A stretch of 64,000 nt of DNA, taken from positions 868,309 to 932,308 of the forward strand of contig NZ_WTUW01000002.1 in NCBI RefSeq assembly GCF_009882915.1. Direction: 5' to 3'. The notes beneath the pieces were generated by a model. It saw only the letters and a program-made list of their open reading frames with translations. It did no database searches and was not told the origin of the DNA. The stretch is from Sneathiella litorea (lineage in GTDB: Bacteria; Pseudomonadota; Alphaproteobacteria; Sneathiellales; Sneathiellaceae). Positions 27,516 to 37,088 of this stretch are shown here, one piece after another; within the stretch, counting starts at the first letter, position 1, and every line of letters starts with the position of its first letter. A program made the translations under genes and the position numbers.

Positions 27516-28637
27516 ATGGAACAAAAACGCGAATTGTCCTCAGAAGAGAGGCTTGCCTGGCTGCGCCTGATCCGGTCGGAGAATGTCGGACCGATTACAT
27601 TTTTTCAACTGTTAGGCCGTTTCGGAACCGCGACCAAGGCGCTTGAAGCCCTGCCCGAACTTGCCCGCAAGGGGGGACGCAAGAAACCAATTCGTGTATG
27701 TCCGGTGGCTGATGCGATGAGGGAGATGGACACTCTCCTGGCTTTCGGCGGACGTCTGCTCGCTGCCACGGAACCGGATTATCCAACGGCGCTGCGCATG
27801 ATTGCGGACCCTCCGCCGGTTATCTCCATTCGGGGCCATGCCCATCTTCTGAACAGGGATATCCTGGCGGTCGTCGGCGCGCGGAATGCCTCCGCCGTGG
27901 CGCTGCGCCTGACCGGGCACATTGCCCGGGAAATATCACGCGAGAAAATTATTGTGGCCTCCGGCCTCGCCCGCGGGATCGATACGGCAGCACATCAGGC
28001 ATCGCTGGACGGTGGAACAATCGCGGTGGTTGGCGGCGGCCTCGACTATCCCTATCCCCGTGAGAACAAGGCGCTGCAGGAGGAAATATATGAGCGCGGC
28101 TGCGTCATCGCAGAACAGCCCATGGGTACGGTGCCGCAGGCCCGCCATTTCCCCCGCCGCAACCGGATTATCTCCGGTCTCGCGCTCGGTGTGCTGGTGA
28201 TGGAGGCCTCTCCCCGCTCCGGCTCGCTTATTTCCGCACGCATGGCCCTCGAGCAAGGGCGCGAGGTTTTTGCAATACCCGGTTCCCCCATGGACCCGCG
28301 CGCGAAGGGAACCAACAACCTGATCCGCAATGGCGCGACCCTGATTGAGGAGGCAGCGGATATCATAGACGCCCTGCAAGGTATTCGACAGCGTCCCCTG
28401 AAAGAACCGGACCAGCCGCTTCTTCCCTTCCTTGATCCGCTCCAGCCGGAGGAGCAGGACCTCGACCGGCTCCGCCCCGACATTTTGAGTTATCTCAGCC
28501 CGACACCGGTTGAAATCGACGAGTTGATCCGTCTCACCGGGGAGCCCGCTGCAACGATTTTAACGATTTTACTTGAACTGGAACTGGCAGGCAGAATAGA
28601 ACGCCATTTCGGAAACAGGGTTTCAATCATCGAATAG
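27516..28637 (+). CDS. dprA: DNA-processing protein DprA
   Basis: A 373-residue cytoplasmic protein. It has an N-terminal SAM-like helical region (residues ~1-65), a Rossmann-like DprA core with AVVGARNASAVALRL and VASGLARGIDTAAHQASLDGGTIAV (residues ~117-172), and the later P-R-R-N-R-I-I-S-G-L and E-A-S-P-R-S-G-S-L-I-S-A motifs. A C-terminal winged-helix-like segment covers ~310-370. DprA binds incoming single-stranded DNA and loads RecA in natural transformation; it is widely kept even where competence is not shown. It lies upstream of topA, a common alphaproteobacterial order. Confidence 0.93.
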   Translation: MEQKRELSSEERLAWLRLIRSENVGPITFFQLLGRFGTATKALEALPELARKGGRKKPIRVCPVADAMREMDTLLAFGGRLLAATEPDYPTALRMIADPPPVISIRGHAHLLNRDILAVVGARNASAVALRLTGHIAREISREKIIVASGLARGIDTAAHQASLDGGTIAVVGGGLDYPYPRENKALQEEIYERGCVIAEQPMGTVPQARHFPRRNRIISGLALGVLVMEASPRSGSLISARMALEQGREVFAIPGSPMDPRAKGTNNLIRNGATLIEEAADIIDALQGIRQRPLKEPDQPLLPFLDPLQPEEQDLDRLRPDILSYLSPTPVEIDELIRLTGEPAATILTILLELELAGRIERHFGNRVSIIE

Positions 28638-28709
28638 CGTCTCTATATATCACGGCATGACGCATAAAAGAGTGACCCTTAATTTAAGTGGAAAGCCTGC
28701 GGTATTAAT

Positions 28710-31334
28710 ATGAACGTTGTTGTTGTCGAATCCCCTGCAAAAGCCAAGACGATTAATAAATATCTGGGCAAGGACTATACGGTTCTGGCATCCTACGGGC
28801 ATATCCGCGACCTGCCATCTAAGAACGGATCGGTCGAGCCGGATCAGGATTTTGCCATGCATTATCAAAATGATGCGAAATCCGCAAAACATATCAAGGC
28901 CATCGCCGATGCCCTGAAAGACGCCGATAATCTCTACCTCGCCACTGACCCGGATCGCGAAGGGGAAGCCATCGCCTGGCATGTGCTGAAAGTGATGGAG
29001 GAGAAGAAGAAACTGAAGGGCGCGAAGGTCAGCCGCGTTGTCTTCAACGAGATTACAAAGCGCGCCGTACTGGAGGGAATCGCCAATCCCCGCGAGCTGG
29101 ATATGAACCTCGTGAATGCACAACAGGCGCGCCGGGCGCTCGATTATCTTGTCGGCTTTACATTATCACCGGTTCTCTGGCGCAAATTGCCGGGTGCGAA
29201 ATCTGCCGGCCGGGTACAATCGGTGGCACTTCGTCTCATTTGCGAGCGGGAACTGGAAATCGACGCCTTCACGCCGGAAGAATATTGGACGATTGACGCG
29301 GACTTCCTGACCGAAAAGAAGGACAAGATCACCGCACGGCTCACCCATCTTGCGAACAACAAACTTGACAAATTTGGCCTTCCCAACGCGGAAACGGCTC
29401 TGGCTGCGGCGGAAAAAGTGCGCGCCGGTAGCTTTTCCATCGCCGATGTCACGCAGAAACCCGCCAAGCGCAACCCGTCCCCGCCCTTTACCACGTCCAC
29501 CCTGCAGCAGGAAGCTTCCCGCAAGCTGGGATTTGGCGCGAAGCGGACCATGATGGTCGCGCAAAAGCTCTATGAGGGGTTCAACCTCGGCGGGGAGACG
29601 CAAGGCCTCATCACCTATATGCGAACCGATGGCGTCAGCCTGGCGATGGAGGCGATGCACAGTGCACGGGACGTAATTGCGAGCGAGTATGGCAAGGAAT
29701 ATGTGCCGGAGAAGCCGCGATTCTATAAATCGAAATCCAAGAATGCACAGGAGGCCCATGAGGCCATCCGGCCGACTGATCTTTCCCGCACCCCGGCAAT
29801 GGTCGCGAAATATCTCGATCAAGAGCATTTGCGGCTTTATGAACTGATTTGGAAACGGACAATCGCCAGTCAGATGGAAAGCGCACAAATGGAGCGCACC
29901 ACCATCGACTTCAGCGATGGCGAGGGCCAGACCCTGCGCGCCACTGGCAGCGTCGTGCGCTTTCCGGGCTTCCTCAAGCTTTATGAGGAAGGCCGCGATG
30001 ATGTATCGGACGACGAGAACGGCAATCGCCTACCTGCGGTCAAGGCCGGGGAGAATGTCGCAACAGACAAGGTTACCGAGGACCAGCATTTCACCGAGCC
30101 GCCACCCCGCTATTCCGAGGCAAGCCTGGTCAAGAAGCTGGAAGAACTTGGCATCGGTCGCCCGTCCACCTATGCGTCCATCATCTCCGTCTTACAGGAC
30201 CGGGATTATGTCCGGATTGACCAGAAACGCTTTATCCCAGAGGATAAGGGGCAGCTGGTAACGGCCTTCCTCGCCTCCTTCTTCACGCGCTATGTGGAGT
30301 ATGATTTCACCGCGCAACTGGAAGAAAAGCTCGATGATGTATCGGCGGACAAAATAGATTGGAAACAGGTTCTGCGCGACTTCTGGTTTGACTTTAACAC
30401 CCTGGTGGAAGGTACGGCGGAACTCAGGGTTTCTGATGTTCTTGAGGAACTCAACCGCGTTCTTGCACCGCATATCTTCCCGCCGACCGAGGACGGAAAA
30501 GATCCGCGCACCTGCCCGAAGTGCGACGACGGGCGGCTTAGCCTGAAGACCGGGCGTTTCGGTGCCTTTATCGGCTGTTCCAACTATCCGGACTGCCGCT
30601 TTACCCGCAAGCTCGGTGAGAGCGCGGAGGATGCAGACACGACCGCTGACGAGGGTCCGAAGGAGATCGGCGAAGATCCGGCAAGCGGCCTGATGATCAC
30701 GCTGAGACGCGGTCCCTATGGCCCCTATCTGCAACTGGGCGAACCGGAACCGAAGAAAAAGCCGAAACGCGTCTCGATCCCGAAGGATATTCCGCTCGAA
30801 GAAATAGATTTCGATCTGGCGGTGCAGCTTATCGGCCTGCCGCGCGAAATCGGCCCTCATCCGGAAACCGGCAAGATGATTACCGCCGGGCTCGGCCGCT
30901 ATGGCCCCTATGTCGAGAGTGAACGGAAATATGGCAAGCTCAGCAACAGCATGGAAGTACTGACCGTCGGGATGAACCGCGCGGTCGAACTTCTGGCCGC
31001 GGCAAAAACACGTGGCGGTGGGCGCACGACAGCGCCGCTGCGCGTCGTTGGAGAACATCCCACAGATGGTGCGGACGTCAATGTGAAGGATGGCCGCTAC
31101 GGCGCTTATGTCACCCATGGCGGAATCAACGCGACCATCCCGAAAGACGCCGACCCGATGACCATTACGCTGGAGGAGGCTGTCAAGCTGCTGGCTGAAC
31201 GGGCAGAAAAGAGTGGCAAGAAGCCAAAACTCGCGAAGAAGGCCGGAACAACTAAGAAAAAGGCGCCGGCGAAGAAGAAAGCACCGGCGAAGAAAAAGGC
31301 TGCGCCGAAGAAATCAGCGGCCGCAGCGGAATGA
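28710..31334 (+). CDS. topA: DNA topoisomerase I
   Basis: An 874-residue type IA topoisomerase. The N-terminal TOPRIM domain starts V-V-V-E-S-P-A-K-A-K-T-I and has T-D-P-D-R-E-G-E-A-I-A-W (residues ~79-90). The catalytic tyrosine is in GLITYMRTDGVS (~residue 305). One four-Cys zinc motif is visible, C-P-K-C then C-S-N-Y-P-D-C (~residues 607-631). After it come Topo_C repeats with FGxF/YGPY-type blocks, and a Lys/Ala/Pro-rich tail (849-866) that probably binds DNA nonspecifically. It relaxes negative supercoils. Confidence 0.95.
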   Translation: MNVVVVESPAKAKTINKYLGKDYTVLASYGHIRDLPSKNGSVEPDQDFAMHYQNDAKSAKHIKAIADALKDADNLYLATDPDREGEAIAWHVLKVMEEKKKLKGAKVSRVVFNEITKRAVLEGIANPRELDMNLVNAQQARRALDYLVGFTLSPVLWRKLPGAKSAGRVQSVALRLICERELEIDAFTPEEYWTIDADFLTEKKDKITARLTHLANNKLDKFGLPNAETALAAAEKVRAGSFSIADVTQKPAKRNPSPPFTTSTLQQEASRKLGFGAKRTMMVAQKLYEGFNLGGETQGLITYMRTDGVSLAMEAMHSARDVIASEYGKEYVPEKPRFYKSKSKNAQEAHEAIRPTDLSRTPAMVAKYLDQEHLRLYELIWKRTIASQMESAQMERTTIDFSDGEGQTLRATGSVVRFPGFLKLYEEGRDDVSDDENGNRLPAVKAGENVATDKVTEDQHFTEPPPRYSEASLVKKLEELGIGRPSTYASIISVLQDRDYVRIDQKRFIPEDKGQLVTAFLASFFTRYVEYDFTAQLEEKLDDVSADKIDWKQVLRDFWFDFNTLVEGTAELRVSDVLEELNRVLAPHIFPPTEDGKDPRTCPKCDDGRLSLKTGRFGAFIGCSNYPDCRFTRKLGESAEDADTTADEGPKEIGEDPASGLMITLRRGPYGPYLQLGEPEPKKKPKRVSIPKDIPLEEIDFDLAVQLIGLPREIGPHPETGKMITAGLGRYGPYVESERKYGKLSNSMEVLTVGMNRAVELLAAAKTRGGGRTTAPLRVVGEHPTDGADVNVKDGRYGAYVTHGGINATIPKDADPMTITLEEAVKLLAERAEKSGKKPKLAKKAGTTKKKAPAKKKAPAKKKAAPKKSAAAAE
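31254..31307 (+). repeat. Short coding repeat in the topA tail
   Basis: Three 18-bp units encode K-K-K-A-P-A, K-K-K-A-P-A and K-K-K-A-A-P at the C-terminus of TopA. The low-complexity basic tail is common in alphaproteobacterial TopA. The unit count could vary by slippage. Confidence 0.7.
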
Positions 31335-31365
31335 GGCGGCCATTGGAAACGGAAAACGGGACATC

Positions 31366-33666
31366 TTGACCCAAAAAAACCCACGAAACGCGCATCTGCC
31401 GACCAAGGAGCAGGTCCGCACCTTTATTGATGAAAGCGAGACACCCGTGGACAAGCGGGAGATCGCCCGTGCCTTCAATATCAAGGGCGCGGACCGGATC
31501 TATTTGAAAAAGATCCTGAAGGAACTCATCGAGGACGGTCATCTGGAGCGAGGCCGCAAACGCGAACTCGCCCCGGCAGGCGCCCTTCCCTCCGTCGCGG
31601 TAATCGAGGTGGACCGGATCGATAAGGGCGGCGAAGCCATTGCCCGGCCTGTCAGCTGGCAGGAAGATACCAAGCCGCCCCTTATCTATGTGCTGCAACC
31701 CGGCCGAACACAGGCCCCGGGTGTCAGGGATCGGCTGCTCGCCCGCCTCTCTCGCCAGAAGGATGGTACCTACGAGGCTCATGTCATCCGCCGATTGGAG
31801 GCGTCCGCTGGCCCGGTGCTCGGTGTTTACACCAAAACCGGCAAGGATGGACGCGTGCAGCCCACCAACCGCAAGCTCAAGAAAGAGGTTATCGTTCGGG
31901 AGGAAAACTCCATGGGCGCGCAAAGCGGTGAAGTCGTGCTGTGTGATATCCTCCCGGGCAAGGCCTACTCGCTTCCTGAAGGCCGGGTGACACAGCGTGT
32001 CGGCCCGATGGATGACGCGGCGTCCTTAAGCCTCATCGCCATCCACGCCCATGGCATCCCGGATAAGTTTGATGAGGCCTCGATCAAGGAGGCCCTGGCG
32101 GCGAAACCAGTCTCTCTCGGCAAACGGACAGACTTGCGGGGCCTGCCGCTACTGACCATTGATCCGGCGGATGCCCGGGACCGGGATGATGCAATCTGGG
32201 CCGCGCCGGATGACGATCCGAAAAACAAGGGGGGTTGGCAGGCCATTGTCGCCATCGCCGATGTCGCCCATTACGTGACCCACGGCTCCGCGCTTGACCG
32301 GACGGCGAAGGAACGTGGCAACAGCGTCTATTTCCCGGACCGAGTGGTGCCGATGCTCCCGCATGAGCTTTCCAGCGATCTCTGCTCGCTGCATGAGAAT
32401 GTCGATCGGCCGGTGATGGCGGTCCATATGTGGTTCGATTCGGAGGGTAACAAGCTACGCCACAAGTTCATGCGTGGCCTGATCCGCTCCGTCGCCTCCC
32501 TCACCTACCGGCAGGCGCAGGACGCCCATGAGGGCGTGACCGATGAAAAAACGGAGATGCTTGCCAAGGAGGTGATCGAGCCGCTGTTTGGCGCATATGC
32601 GTCACTGAAAAAGGCGCGGAGCAAGCGCAAACCGCTTGATCTCGACCTGCCCGAGCGGCGCATCGAGTTCGGCGAGGACGGCTTCATCAAGGCGGTGCAT
32701 AAGCGCGAACGGTTCGCGGCACATATGCTGGTCGAGGAGTTCATGATTCAGGCCAACGTCTCGGCGGCGGAAACGCTGGTCAAGATGAAGCGGCCCTGCA
32801 TGTTCCGTGTGCATGAGCCCCCCGCGACGGACAAGATGATCGGCCTGCATGAAACACTCGCCGAGATGAATATAAGTTTTGCCAAAGGACAGGTTGTCAC
32901 AACGGAAACCTTTAACCGTATCCTTGCCCAGGCTGATAACGAAATCGATCGGGAACTGGTCAGTTCACTGGTCCTGCGGAGCCAGTCACAGGCCGTCTAC
33001 AGCCCGGATAACCTTCATCATTTTGGCCTGCATCTCCAGAATTATGCCCATTTCACCTCGCCGATACGGCGTTATGCCGACCTGCTGATTCATCGCAGCC
33101 TGATCGCCGCCCTCAAACTCGGCGACGGCGGACTTAAGGATGAAGAAGCGCTCGAGTTCAGCGAAATCGGGACCCAGATTTCAGCAACTGAACGGCGCGC
33201 CATGGTGGCGGAACGCGAAACAACGGACCGATTTACTGCGGTCTTCCTCGCCAACAAGGTAGGAGAAATCTTCACGGCGAAAGTCTCCGGTGTCACCCGC
33301 GCGGGTCTGTTTCTCTCCCTCGATGACAGCGGGGCCGACGCACTCGCGCCCATCTCGACCCTTGGGAATGATTTCTTCAACTTCGACCAGGAAAAACACA
33401 TGTTGGTCGGCAAACGGACCGGGCGGGTATTTCGCCTCGCCGACCGGCTGGCCGTGCGTCTGCGGGAAGTCGATATCGTGACTGGTAGCATGATTGTCGA
33501 GATTGAAGACGGACGCGAGGGCGGAACGCCACCATCCCGGCGAACACCTGCGGATCGCAAGGGCAAGACGGGAGGGAAACCTCCGGCGCGCAATCCGGTT
33601 AAGAAGAAAAAGCGCACCACCCCAAAAGGCAAGAAGCGGGCGCAACGCCGCCAGCAGCAGGAATAA
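31366..33666 (+). CDS. rnr: Ribonuclease R
   Basis: A 766-residue 3'-5' exoribonuclease, if started at TTG 31366. It has an N-terminal winged-helix segment (P-V-D-K-R-E-I-A-R-A-F), cold-shock-like domains, and the RNB catalytic domain with TIDPADARDRDDAIWA (residues ~263-278 from that start), whose Asp residues bind Mg2+. A C-terminal S1 domain covers ~residues 620-705. The frame is open back to 31213, inside topA, but that part translates to an Arg-rich shadow of the topA tail. TTG 31366 gives an N-terminus (M-T-Q-K-N-P-R) like those of other alphaproteobacterial RNase R. The tail ends in Lys/Arg-rich sequence. Confidence 0.92.
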   Translation: MTQKNPRNAHLPTKEQVRTFIDESETPVDKREIARAFNIKGADRIYLKKILKELIEDGHLERGRKRELAPAGALPSVAVIEVDRIDKGGEAIARPVSWQEDTKPPLIYVLQPGRTQAPGVRDRLLARLSRQKDGTYEAHVIRRLEASAGPVLGVYTKTGKDGRVQPTNRKLKKEVIVREENSMGAQSGEVVLCDILPGKAYSLPEGRVTQRVGPMDDAASLSLIAIHAHGIPDKFDEASIKEALAAKPVSLGKRTDLRGLPLLTIDPADARDRDDAIWAAPDDDPKNKGGWQAIVAIADVAHYVTHGSALDRTAKERGNSVYFPDRVVPMLPHELSSDLCSLHENVDRPVMAVHMWFDSEGNKLRHKFMRGLIRSVASLTYRQAQDAHEGVTDEKTEMLAKEVIEPLFGAYASLKKARSKRKPLDLDLPERRIEFGEDGFIKAVHKRERFAAHMLVEEFMIQANVSAAETLVKMKRPCMFRVHEPPATDKMIGLHETLAEMNISFAKGQVVTTETFNRILAQADNEIDRELVSSLVLRSQSQAVYSPDNLHHFGLHLQNYAHFTSPIRRYADLLIHRSLIAALKLGDGGLKDEEALEFSEIGTQISATERRAMVAERETTDRFTAVFLANKVGEIFTAKVSGVTRAGLFLSLDDSGADALAPISTLGNDFFNFDQEKHMLVGKRTGRVFRLADRLAVRLREVDIVTGSMIVEIEDGREGGTPPSRRTPADRKGKTGGKPPARNPVKKKKRTTPKGKKRAQRRQQQE

Positions 33667-33764
33667 TCGCTGCGGCACAGTGTCGCAAAGTAATTTTCAT
33701 GATATAAATAAGGCCTATGTACTGCTAGTATTCAGCGTATCAGTATGGAAGAAACAGGTCTTAA

Positions 33765-34148
33765 ATGGAAATGGTAGCAACCCCCAGATCAGTATGGCAG
33801 GCCATGATGAATGGTCTTCGCTTACGTTGCCCCGATTGCGGAGAGGGCCAGGTTTTCAGGAAATATATCAAGGTCAACCATACCTGCGATAACTGCGGGC
33901 TGGAACTGCATCACCAACGCGCGGATGATGCCCCGCCCTACTTCACCATGCTGATCGTCCTCCACTTCGTACTCTCGGGGATGCTGACCGTTGAGCAGGT
34001 CTACAGCCCCGCTACCTGGGTGCAGCTGACCATCTGGATGCCTGTCTCCCTAGTATCCGCACTTTGGCTGCTGCCCCGGGTAAAAGGCGCGTTGATTGGT
34101 ATTCAATGGGCGCGGCAGATGCATGGCTTCGGGGGTGACTTCACCTAA
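33765..34148 (+). CDS. DUF983 membrane protein
   Basis: A 127-residue protein. It begins with a zinc-ribbon-like pair, R-C-P-D-C-G-E-G (residues ~18-25) and C-D-N-C-G-L-E (~39-45). This is followed by a D-D-A-P-P-Y-F motif and two hydrophobic helices (~60-80 and ~87-105). This order is the DUF983 pattern. Its role is unknown; the Cys pairs suggest metal binding at the cytoplasmic face. It is 98 bases after rnr and leads into the Nudix genes on the same strand. Confidence 0.85.
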   Translation: MEMVATPRSVWQAMMNGLRLRCPDCGEGQVFRKYIKVNHTCDNCGLELHHQRADDAPPYFTMLIVLHFVLSGMLTVEQVYSPATWVQLTIWMPVSLVSALWLLPRVKGALIGIQWARQMHGFGGDFT

Positions 34149-34207
34149 ACTATCTGGACTTGCCTGTCCAGCAGGTGCATAATTGGGGGAAAAATGGAAG
34201 CCCGATT

Positions 34208-34927
34208 ATGAGTACAACAAAAAATAGAAGCGTTGCGGAAAGCCGCACCGATGGCAGCAAAGCTCCCCGCCCCAAAGATGCAGCAACCCTGATCCTTTAC
34301 CGGCAAAGCAGCAAGAACATTGAAATCCTGATGGGTGAACGCAGTGGGCGGCATAGCTTTATGCCCAATACATATGTTTTCCCCGGCGGACGCGTTGATG
34401 CCAGCGATAGCCGCATCCCGCCTGCGGAAGATTTACGTGAAGATGTGATGGCACGGCTGCTTCGTGGTGGCTGTACGCCAGCCCGCGCCCGCGCGCTTGC
34501 CATTGCCGCGATCCGGGAAACGTTCGAGGAAACCGGCCTGCGCCTCGCCGGGAACTACCCGCGGCCACGTAAATCCCGCGTACAGGTCTGGAATGAATTC
34601 GGCACCAACACCTGCGGACCTGATCTCTCGAAGCTCGATTACATCGCTCGGGCGGTGACGCCGCCGTCCCGCAAGAAACGGTTCAATACGCGGTTTTTCG
34701 TTGCCAATGCCGAGACGCTCGAAGGTGAGATTAAAGGCTCAGGGGAATTGCTGGACATACGCTGGGTAACGATTAAGGACGCGCTTAATCTGGATATTCC
34801 GGTTATTACTGAAAAAATACTCGGCTACGCGGGCAAGTTCCTGAATGAACGCCCGCCGCAAGAGGCAACCGTGCCCGTTCCCATGTTCATGATGCGCCAT
34901 GGCAAACGAATCTATGGTGAAGAATGA
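34208..34927 (+). CDS. Nudix hydrolase, NUDT7/NUDT19-like (first of a tandem pair)
   Basis: A 239-residue protein. V-F-P-G-G-R-V-D-A opens the Nudix box, but the glycine and the catalytic part A-I-R-E-T-F-E-E-T-G-L are separated by an insertion of about 35 residues. Such an inserted Nudix box is seen in the NUDT19/NUDT7 CoA-diphosphatase-like branch. The conserved F-N-T-R-F-F and G-S-G-E-L-L-D-I-R-W blocks follow. Substrate (CoA, acyl-CoA or another nucleoside diphosphate) is inferred only. I start it at 34208, after GGAAG; the frame is open to 34160. It overlaps the next gene by four bases (ATGA). Confidence 0.82.
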   Translation: MSTTKNRSVAESRTDGSKAPRPKDAATLILYRQSSKNIEILMGERSGRHSFMPNTYVFPGGRVDASDSRIPPAEDLREDVMARLLRGGCTPARARALAIAAIRETFEETGLRLAGNYPRPRKSRVQVWNEFGTNTCGPDLSKLDYIARAVTPPSRKKRFNTRFFVANAETLEGEIKGSGELLDIRWVTIKDALNLDIPVITEKILGYAGKFLNERPPQEATVPVPMFMMRHGKRIYGEE

Positions 34928-35577
34928 CCAATCAGACGCTCCGCACACGGTCGGTCACTCCCCGGCATGCCGCCAGCCTTGTCATCTATGAACAACGGGC
35001 TGATGACCTGTATGTGCTGATGGGCCGTCGATCAAAAGCCCATAGGTTTCTACCAGACGTCTATGTGTTTCCTGGTGGCCGGGTGGACCGGGCCGATGCG
35101 GACATGACGCCGCTTGCCCCGCTCGCGCCGGATATTGAGAAAATGCTCTCGCGTCCGTCGGATATGGCCCATGCTGTCGCCACGGCAGCAATTCGGGAAA
35201 CGCATGAGGAAACCGGTCTTATCATTGGTGATTATCAGGACGATCAGTTAATACCTGATCTGTCACAGCTTGATTTTATCGCCCGTGCAATTACGCCCCC
35301 CAAAAGCCCGATCCGCTTTAACACGCGATTCCTGACCCTTGATGCGAAGCATGTATCCGGCGGTGAACTTGGGGGATCAGGTGAACTGATTGACCTGCAA
35401 TGGATACCGCTATCCGAAACCCATCGCGTCCCGCTTATTGATGTAACGGAATTCGTTCTTGAAGAGATTGACCGACGAATCAAGAAAGCGACACCAGCCC
35501 CGCAACCACGGGATACCGTGCCACTTTTCACTTACTTACGGGGCAAGCCTTTCATTCGGCATCACGACAATGGCTGA
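34924..35577 (+). CDS. Nudix hydrolase, NUDT7/NUDT19-like (second of a tandem pair)
   Basis: A 217-residue paralogue of the preceding protein with the same block order: V-F-P-G-G-R-V-D, a ~35-residue insertion, A-I-R-E-T-H-E-E-T-G-L, D-F-I-A-R-A-I-T-P-P, F-N-T-R-F-L and G-S-G-E-L-I-D-L-Q-W. The Nudix catalytic glutamates are intact, so it should be active on a nucleoside-diphosphate-linked compound. The ATGA overlap with the first copy and an 8-base overlap with the MFS gene downstream indicate one translationally coupled unit. The pair looks like an old duplication whose members have diverged clearly. Confidence 0.82.
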   Translation: MTNQTLRTRSVTPRHAASLVIYEQRADDLYVLMGRRSKAHRFLPDVYVFPGGRVDRADADMTPLAPLAPDIEKMLSRPSDMAHAVATAAIRETHEETGLIIGDYQDDQLIPDLSQLDFIARAITPPKSPIRFNTRFLTLDAKHVSGGELGGSGELIDLQWIPLSETHRVPLIDVTEFVLEEIDRRIKKATPAPQPRDTVPLFTYLRGKPFIRHHDNG

Positions 35578-36730
35578 CGCCGCGCCAGCGGTCGACAACC
35601 GACGCGCGCTGGTCGCTGTGATTGCCGCCGTAACGGCCATGGCAGTCTCTCTCAGCCTTTCTATTCCCCTCGTCTCCCTCTTGATGGAGAAGCGGGGCTA
35701 CGGTAGCGATATCATCGGCCTCATGGGGGCCCTGCCGGCCCTCTCCTTCCTGCTGGCCTCACCCGTGGTCCCGGCCTGCACCCGGGCTCTCGGGTCTGGC
35801 AAGATGCTGTGGGGGGCGCTGCTGCTCGCGGCCGCGTCCATCTGGAGTCTCTCCTTGTCGGACAATATCTATTTCTGGTTCTTCCTGCGCCTGATGATCG
35901 GTCTTTCAATGGCCGTGCTGTTCCTGATCAGCGAGACATGGCTTAATAAAATCGCGAAAGAGAAAACCCGCGGACGGACGATCGCCATTTATATCTCGTC
36001 AATGACCTGTGGCTTCGCCTTCGGCCCCGTCCTCATTAACTTTCTTGGCGCGGAGGGCAGCCTCCCTTTCATCGTTTCCAGCCTGATCGTGTTAAGTGCC
36101 GGGTTCGCCTTTATTATCGTTGGCGACCGGTTTCCGGATCTGGGAGAAAAAAGCAGCTATTCGATCTTCTCCTTCATAAAAATCGCTCCGATGATCAGCG
36201 CCGCCACCCTCCTCGTTGCGTTCTTTGATGGGTCCGTGCTCACCTTGTTGCCCGTCTATGGCGTCAAGAACGGACAAACACTGGAAATGGCCGTCCTGAT
36301 GACAAGCGCCCTGCTCGCTGGCAATATCCTGCTACAGGTTCCCATCGGCTGGCTGGCGGACCGATTTGACCGGGCCAAGGTGATTCTCGGCTGCGGCATC
36401 GTTGGGGTGCTTGGCGCGCTGATCCTGCCGCTTGTCATGTTTAATCATTATCTGCTCTGGCCGCTTCTGATTATCTGGGGCGGCGGGGTTGTCGGGACCT
36501 ATACAATCGCCCTTGTTGTCATGGGGCAGGAATTCAAGGGGGGCGACCTCATCACCGCAACTGCCGCGGTGGGCATGCTCTGGGGCGTTGGCAGCCTTTT
36601 TGGCCCTGTTTTCGCAGGCCTGGCAATGGAGATTTTTGAACCACACGGGATGCCTTTGACCTTCGCTGCGGCCTGCCTGCTGTTCGTCCTTATCGCATTC
36701 AATAGTCTGCGCCGGACACGCAACGCCTAA
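35570..36730 (+). CDS. MFS transporter (YcaD-like)
   Basis: A 386-residue inner-membrane protein with about twelve helices. The second half of the first domain has R-L-M-I-G-L-S-M-A-V-L-F-L-I-S-E-T-W-L-N, which resembles the YcaD-type MFS branch, and P-I-G-W-L-A-D-R-F-D-R is the loop motif of the C-terminal half. The substrate is unknown. The frame opens at 35459 inside the Nudix gene, but ATG 35570 gives a normal N-terminus and a short overlap. It is the last gene before the rpmG promoter. Confidence 0.82.
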   Translation: MADAAPAVDNRRALVAVIAAVTAMAVSLSLSIPLVSLLMEKRGYGSDIIGLMGALPALSFLLASPVVPACTRALGSGKMLWGALLLAAASIWSLSLSDNIYFWFFLRLMIGLSMAVLFLISETWLNKIAKEKTRGRTIAIYISSMTCGFAFGPVLINFLGAEGSLPFIVSSLIVLSAGFAFIIVGDRFPDLGEKSSYSIFSFIKIAPMISAATLLVAFFDGSVLTLLPVYGVKNGQTLEMAVLMTSALLAGNILLQVPIGWLADRFDRAKVILGCGIVGVLGALILPLVMFNHYLLWPLLIIWGGGVVGTYTIALVVMGQEFKGGDLITATAAVGMLWGVGSLFGPVFAGLAMEIFEPHGMPLTFAAACLLFVLIAFNSLRRTRNA

Positions 36731-36756
36731 AAAAAGCGAATTTTCCAAGCGGATGC

Positions 36757-36784
36757 TTGACTTCGCCAATTAAATCCGTATTTT
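36757..36784 (+). promoter_or_regulatory. Sigma-70-type promoter of rpmG
   Basis: TTGACT (36757-36762), a 16-base spacer and TATTTT (36779-36784) lie 59 bases upstream of the rpmG start. A predicted start near 36791 would give a leader of about 52 bases. Confidence 0.5.
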
Positions 36785-36842
36785 CCGGGCTTCGATTATA
36801 TTTTATGCCCGCCATGGTGCGGGAACGACTGGAGTTTCGGAC

Positions 36843-37010
36843 ATGGCTAAGCCGACAACATTGAAAATAAGGCTGGTAAGCACCGCGGATACAGGTTTCT
36901 TTTACGTAACCAAGAAAAACCCGCGCACCTTGACGGAAAAGATGGTCGTACGCAAATACGATCCGGTTGTCCGCAAGCATGTGGAATTCAAGGAAGCTAA
37001 GATTAAATAG
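36843..37010 (+). CDS. rpmG: 50S ribosomal protein L33
   Basis: A 55-residue basic protein: [15 protein letters not shown] then [13 protein letters not shown] and [18 protein letters not shown]. This is bacterial L33. It has no Cys pairs, so it is the zinc-free form usual in proteobacteria. It is a single-gene unit with its own promoter and a strong terminator. It lies next to pleD-divK, as in many Alphaproteobacteria. Confidence 0.96.
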   Translation: MAKPTTLKIRLVSTADTGFFYVTKKNPRTLTEKMVVRKYDPVVRKHVEFKEAKIK

Positions 37011-37033
37011 CGCATTACCGCTGAACGAAAACA

Positions 37034-37060
37034 GGCCGCAAGATTTTGCGGCCTTTTTTT
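37034..37060 (+). terminator. Rho-independent terminator of rpmG
   Basis: GGCCGCAA (37034-37041) and TTGCGGCC (37046-37053) form a perfect 8-bp stem with loop GATT, followed by seven T. It separates rpmG from convergent pleD. Confidence 0.92.
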
Positions 37061-37088
37061 ATGGGAAAATCCAGAAATACTTGACGTA

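Noticed and set aside
30192-31118. A 308-codon minus-strand frame inside topA
   Set aside because: Complement of topA codons; no family features.
31213-31365. Extension of rnr into topA from an upstream ATG
   Set aside because: The extra 51 residues are an Arg-rich frame-shifted copy of the lysine-rich topA tail. TTG 31366 gives the usual RNase R N-terminus.
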